A DNA stretch of 7,023 nucleotides from JAEELC01 sp963605425 (lineage in GTDB: Bacteria > Bacillota_I > Bacilli_A > Acholeplasmatales > Anaeroplasmataceae), in assembly GCA_963605425.1 (NCBI GenBank), contig CAVCUQ010000058.1:1-7023 (forward strand). The letters are read 5' to 3'. A model generated the notes under the pieces. It saw only the letters and a program-made list of their open reading frames with translations, ran no database searches and was not told the DNA's origin. This document shows, in pieces, positions 6,137 to 7,023 of this stretch; positions within the stretch are counted from its first letter, which is position 1, and each line of letters begins with the position of its first letter. A program made the translations under genes and the position numbers.

Positions 6137-6143
6137 CCTCCTT
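6137..6143 (-). promoter_or_regulatory. Ribosome binding site of the 53-aa gene
   Basis: AAGGAGG, a near-perfect anti-SD match, is placed 7 nt before the ATG at 6129. It is the strongest SD in the window and the main reason for accepting this short ORF as a gene. Confidence 0.88.
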
Positions 6144-6155
6144 ATTTATTAATAT

Positions 6156-6182
6156 TTTATAGCATGTAAAATAATAAAACAA
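6156..6182 (-). promoter_or_regulatory. Extended -10 promoter of the 53-aa gene
   Basis: Minus-strand TGC-TATAAA (6156-6164) has the TGn extension next to a five-of-six -10 box. TTGTTT (6177-6182) lies upstream at a short 15-bp spacing and is a weak -35, as is common with extended -10 promoters. A start near 6149 gives a leader of about 20 nt that places the SD well. The remaining sequence between here and 6341 shows nothing else definable. Confidence 0.5.
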
Positions 6183-6341
6183 TATGATATAAGGAATTTA
6201 AATAATTATTTCCAATAAATAAAAACTTAATTATTTCTATCCAAAACTATAAAAGAAATTTGAGTTTTCTCTATATATTGACCTTTTACTAGACATAAAA
6301 ACAACTTTACAAAATTTTTGTAGTAGACATCTTTCATATCC

Positions 6342-7023
6342 CTATTTGATGATTTTCCAACAACCTTTTCTATCAGAACCTATTCTCTCTATATACCCTT
6401 TTTCTTGTAAGGATTTCAAATATCTCTCAGCTGTTCTTTTTGTTTTATCTATTTCAAAAGATATTTTTTCGGCACTTAAAGTTGGATCATTTAAAATTAA
6501 TTCTAATATTTGTCTTTCAACTTTATTAAGATTTACACCGACATTTACACCGACATTTACACCGACATTTACACCGACATTAATTGATTTCATTACTTCA
6601 ATATCAAATGGTATAGTGACAATAATATGATTCTCAGTGATTTCAAAAACATCACGTCCATATTTTTCAATAATAATAGGCACACCATGACCAGTGTGAT
6701 TCACAATATCTAAGTCAGAAAATATTTTCATCAATCTAGCATTTCTAGGCTTACTGATACCACGATAAAAGTCTTCTAAAGATAGTGTATGTGGTAATCC
6801 ACCATGAGATAATATTTCAATTCTATCCTTAAAAAAAGAAACCTGAGGTTCCGACACACTCCAGTCGTTATGAACAATTGCATTAACTATGGCTTCATTA
6901 ACACTATCATAGTCAAACAAATAAGTATCAACCCTCGGTCTAACTGTAGTATTTGAAATGCATATATTTTCTAAAGCAATTCTATTCATCATTTGCTTAA
7001 ATCCAAAAATGATAGATTTATTC
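6342..7023 (-). CDS. AlbA_2/RecG-like ATP-binding transcriptional regulator (HATPase_c_4 type), 5' end cut by the window
   Basis: An ATG at 6992 exists, but the frame stays open upstream to the window edge (NKSIIFGFKQ precedes it), there is no SD, and the family's N-terminal AlbA_2 (Schlafen-type) domain is missing; the true start is therefore outside. Numbering from that ATG, a GHKL-like ATP-binding fold shows EAIVNAIVHNDW (33-44; E, N, H, D of the N-box), DRIEILSHGGLP (56-67), 'G.S.PRN..L' (78-88) and TGHG (100-103). Then comes a linker of repeated NVGV (138-154) and a winged helix-turn-helix (about 157-216: VERQILELIL...SAEKISFEI...RTAERYLKSLQEKGYIERIG). Proteins of this architecture are annotated as putative DNA-binding regulators or RecG-like; they are not true RecG helicases. 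It ends at TAG 6342 without a strong terminator. Confidence 0.92.
   Translation of the reverse strand, partial: NKSIIFGFKQMMNRIALENICISNTTVRPRVDTYLFDYDSVNEAIVNAIVHNDWSVSEPQVSFFKDRIEILSHGGLPHTLSLEDFYRGISKPRNARLMKIFSDLDIVNHTGHGVPIIIEKYGRDVFEITENHIIVTIPFDIEVMKSINVGVNVGVNVGVNVGVNLNKVERQILELILNDPTLSAEKISFEIDKTKRTAERYLKSLQEKGYIERIGSDRKGCWKIIK
6531..6578 (-). repeat. Four perfect 12-bp tandem repeats encoding the VGVN linker
   Basis: The plus-strand unit atttacaccgac occurs four times without mismatch, followed by a partial att. Read on the minus strand it encodes repeated NVGV between the ATP-binding domain and the winged helix. The unit is a multiple of three, so gain or loss of copies changes linker length without breaking the frame. 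Confidence 0.97.

Noticed and set aside
6308..6330. Terminator or operator after the GHKL-type regulator
   Set aside because: The TACAAAA/TTTTGTA palindrome has almost no loop and only a weak, interrupted T run; the nearby repeated TAsTAGACAT (6287 and 6321) is too short to support a call.
6346..6630. Plus-strand ORF of 94 aa opposite the GHKL-type regulator
   Set aside because: It is a shadow of the real minus-strand gene; its TFTP repeats are the antisense reading of the VGVN-coding repeat, and it has no ribosome binding site.
6342..6992. ATG at 6992 as the true start of the regulator
   Set aside because: The frame continues open to the window edge, there is no SD, and the family needs an N-terminal AlbA_2 domain.
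1..7023. CRISPR array, tRNA or rRNA genes
   Set aside because: No regularly spaced repeat-spacer pattern beyond the 23-bp and 12-bp repeats described, and no tRNA or rRNA signature was seen on either strand.

Overview
The window is about three-quarters A+T. Its genes have strong AGGAGG-type ribosome binding sites, tight ATGA-type or stop-in-SD junctions, and TAG/TAA/TGA all work as stops. This suggests a low-GC Bacillota (Clostridia/Erysipelotrichia-like) using the standard bacterial code. Nothing seen allows a genus-level assignment. All supported genes lie on the minus strand, so they read from right to left. The mix of an AlbA/RecG-type regulator, a DUF4143 ATPase, an orphan small gene and a block of unrecognised proteins looks like accessory genome.

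Layout in the order of transcription: (1) 7023-6342, the C-terminal part of an ATP-binding regulator with a GHKL-like domain, a VGVN repeat linker and a winged helix. Its 5' part lies beyond the window. (2) 6129-5968, a well-supported 53-aa orphan gene with an extended -10 promoter and a classic terminator at 5900-5928. (3) 5899-5459, a gene-free leader holding promoter candidates and a long imperfect inverted repeat (5575-5642). (4) 5458-1714, a compact four-gene putative operon: a 511-aa CpXC/SseB-like/HTH modular protein, a 138-aa CPMC protein with an apparently frameshifted tail, and two proteins (297 and 273 aa) that are diverged tandem paralogues. (5) 1713-1293, AT-rich sequence without a supportable gene, containing nested inverted repeats. 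(6) 1174-1, a 3'-truncated AAA_14/DUF4143 ATPase. Its promoter is overlapped by four 14-bp repeats at an exact 23-bp period.

The most interesting unit is the four-gene operon. The large protein combines a zinc-ribbon module, an SseB-like module and a sigma region 4-like tail, and it is translationally linked to a small Cys-motif protein and a duplicated family I do not recognise. A shared role is inferred only from the tight packing. No enzymatic active site is visible in any of the four, so I assign no function. The flanking ATPase and GHKL-like regulator have their own promoters or lie behind terminators, and are probably neighbours rather than components.
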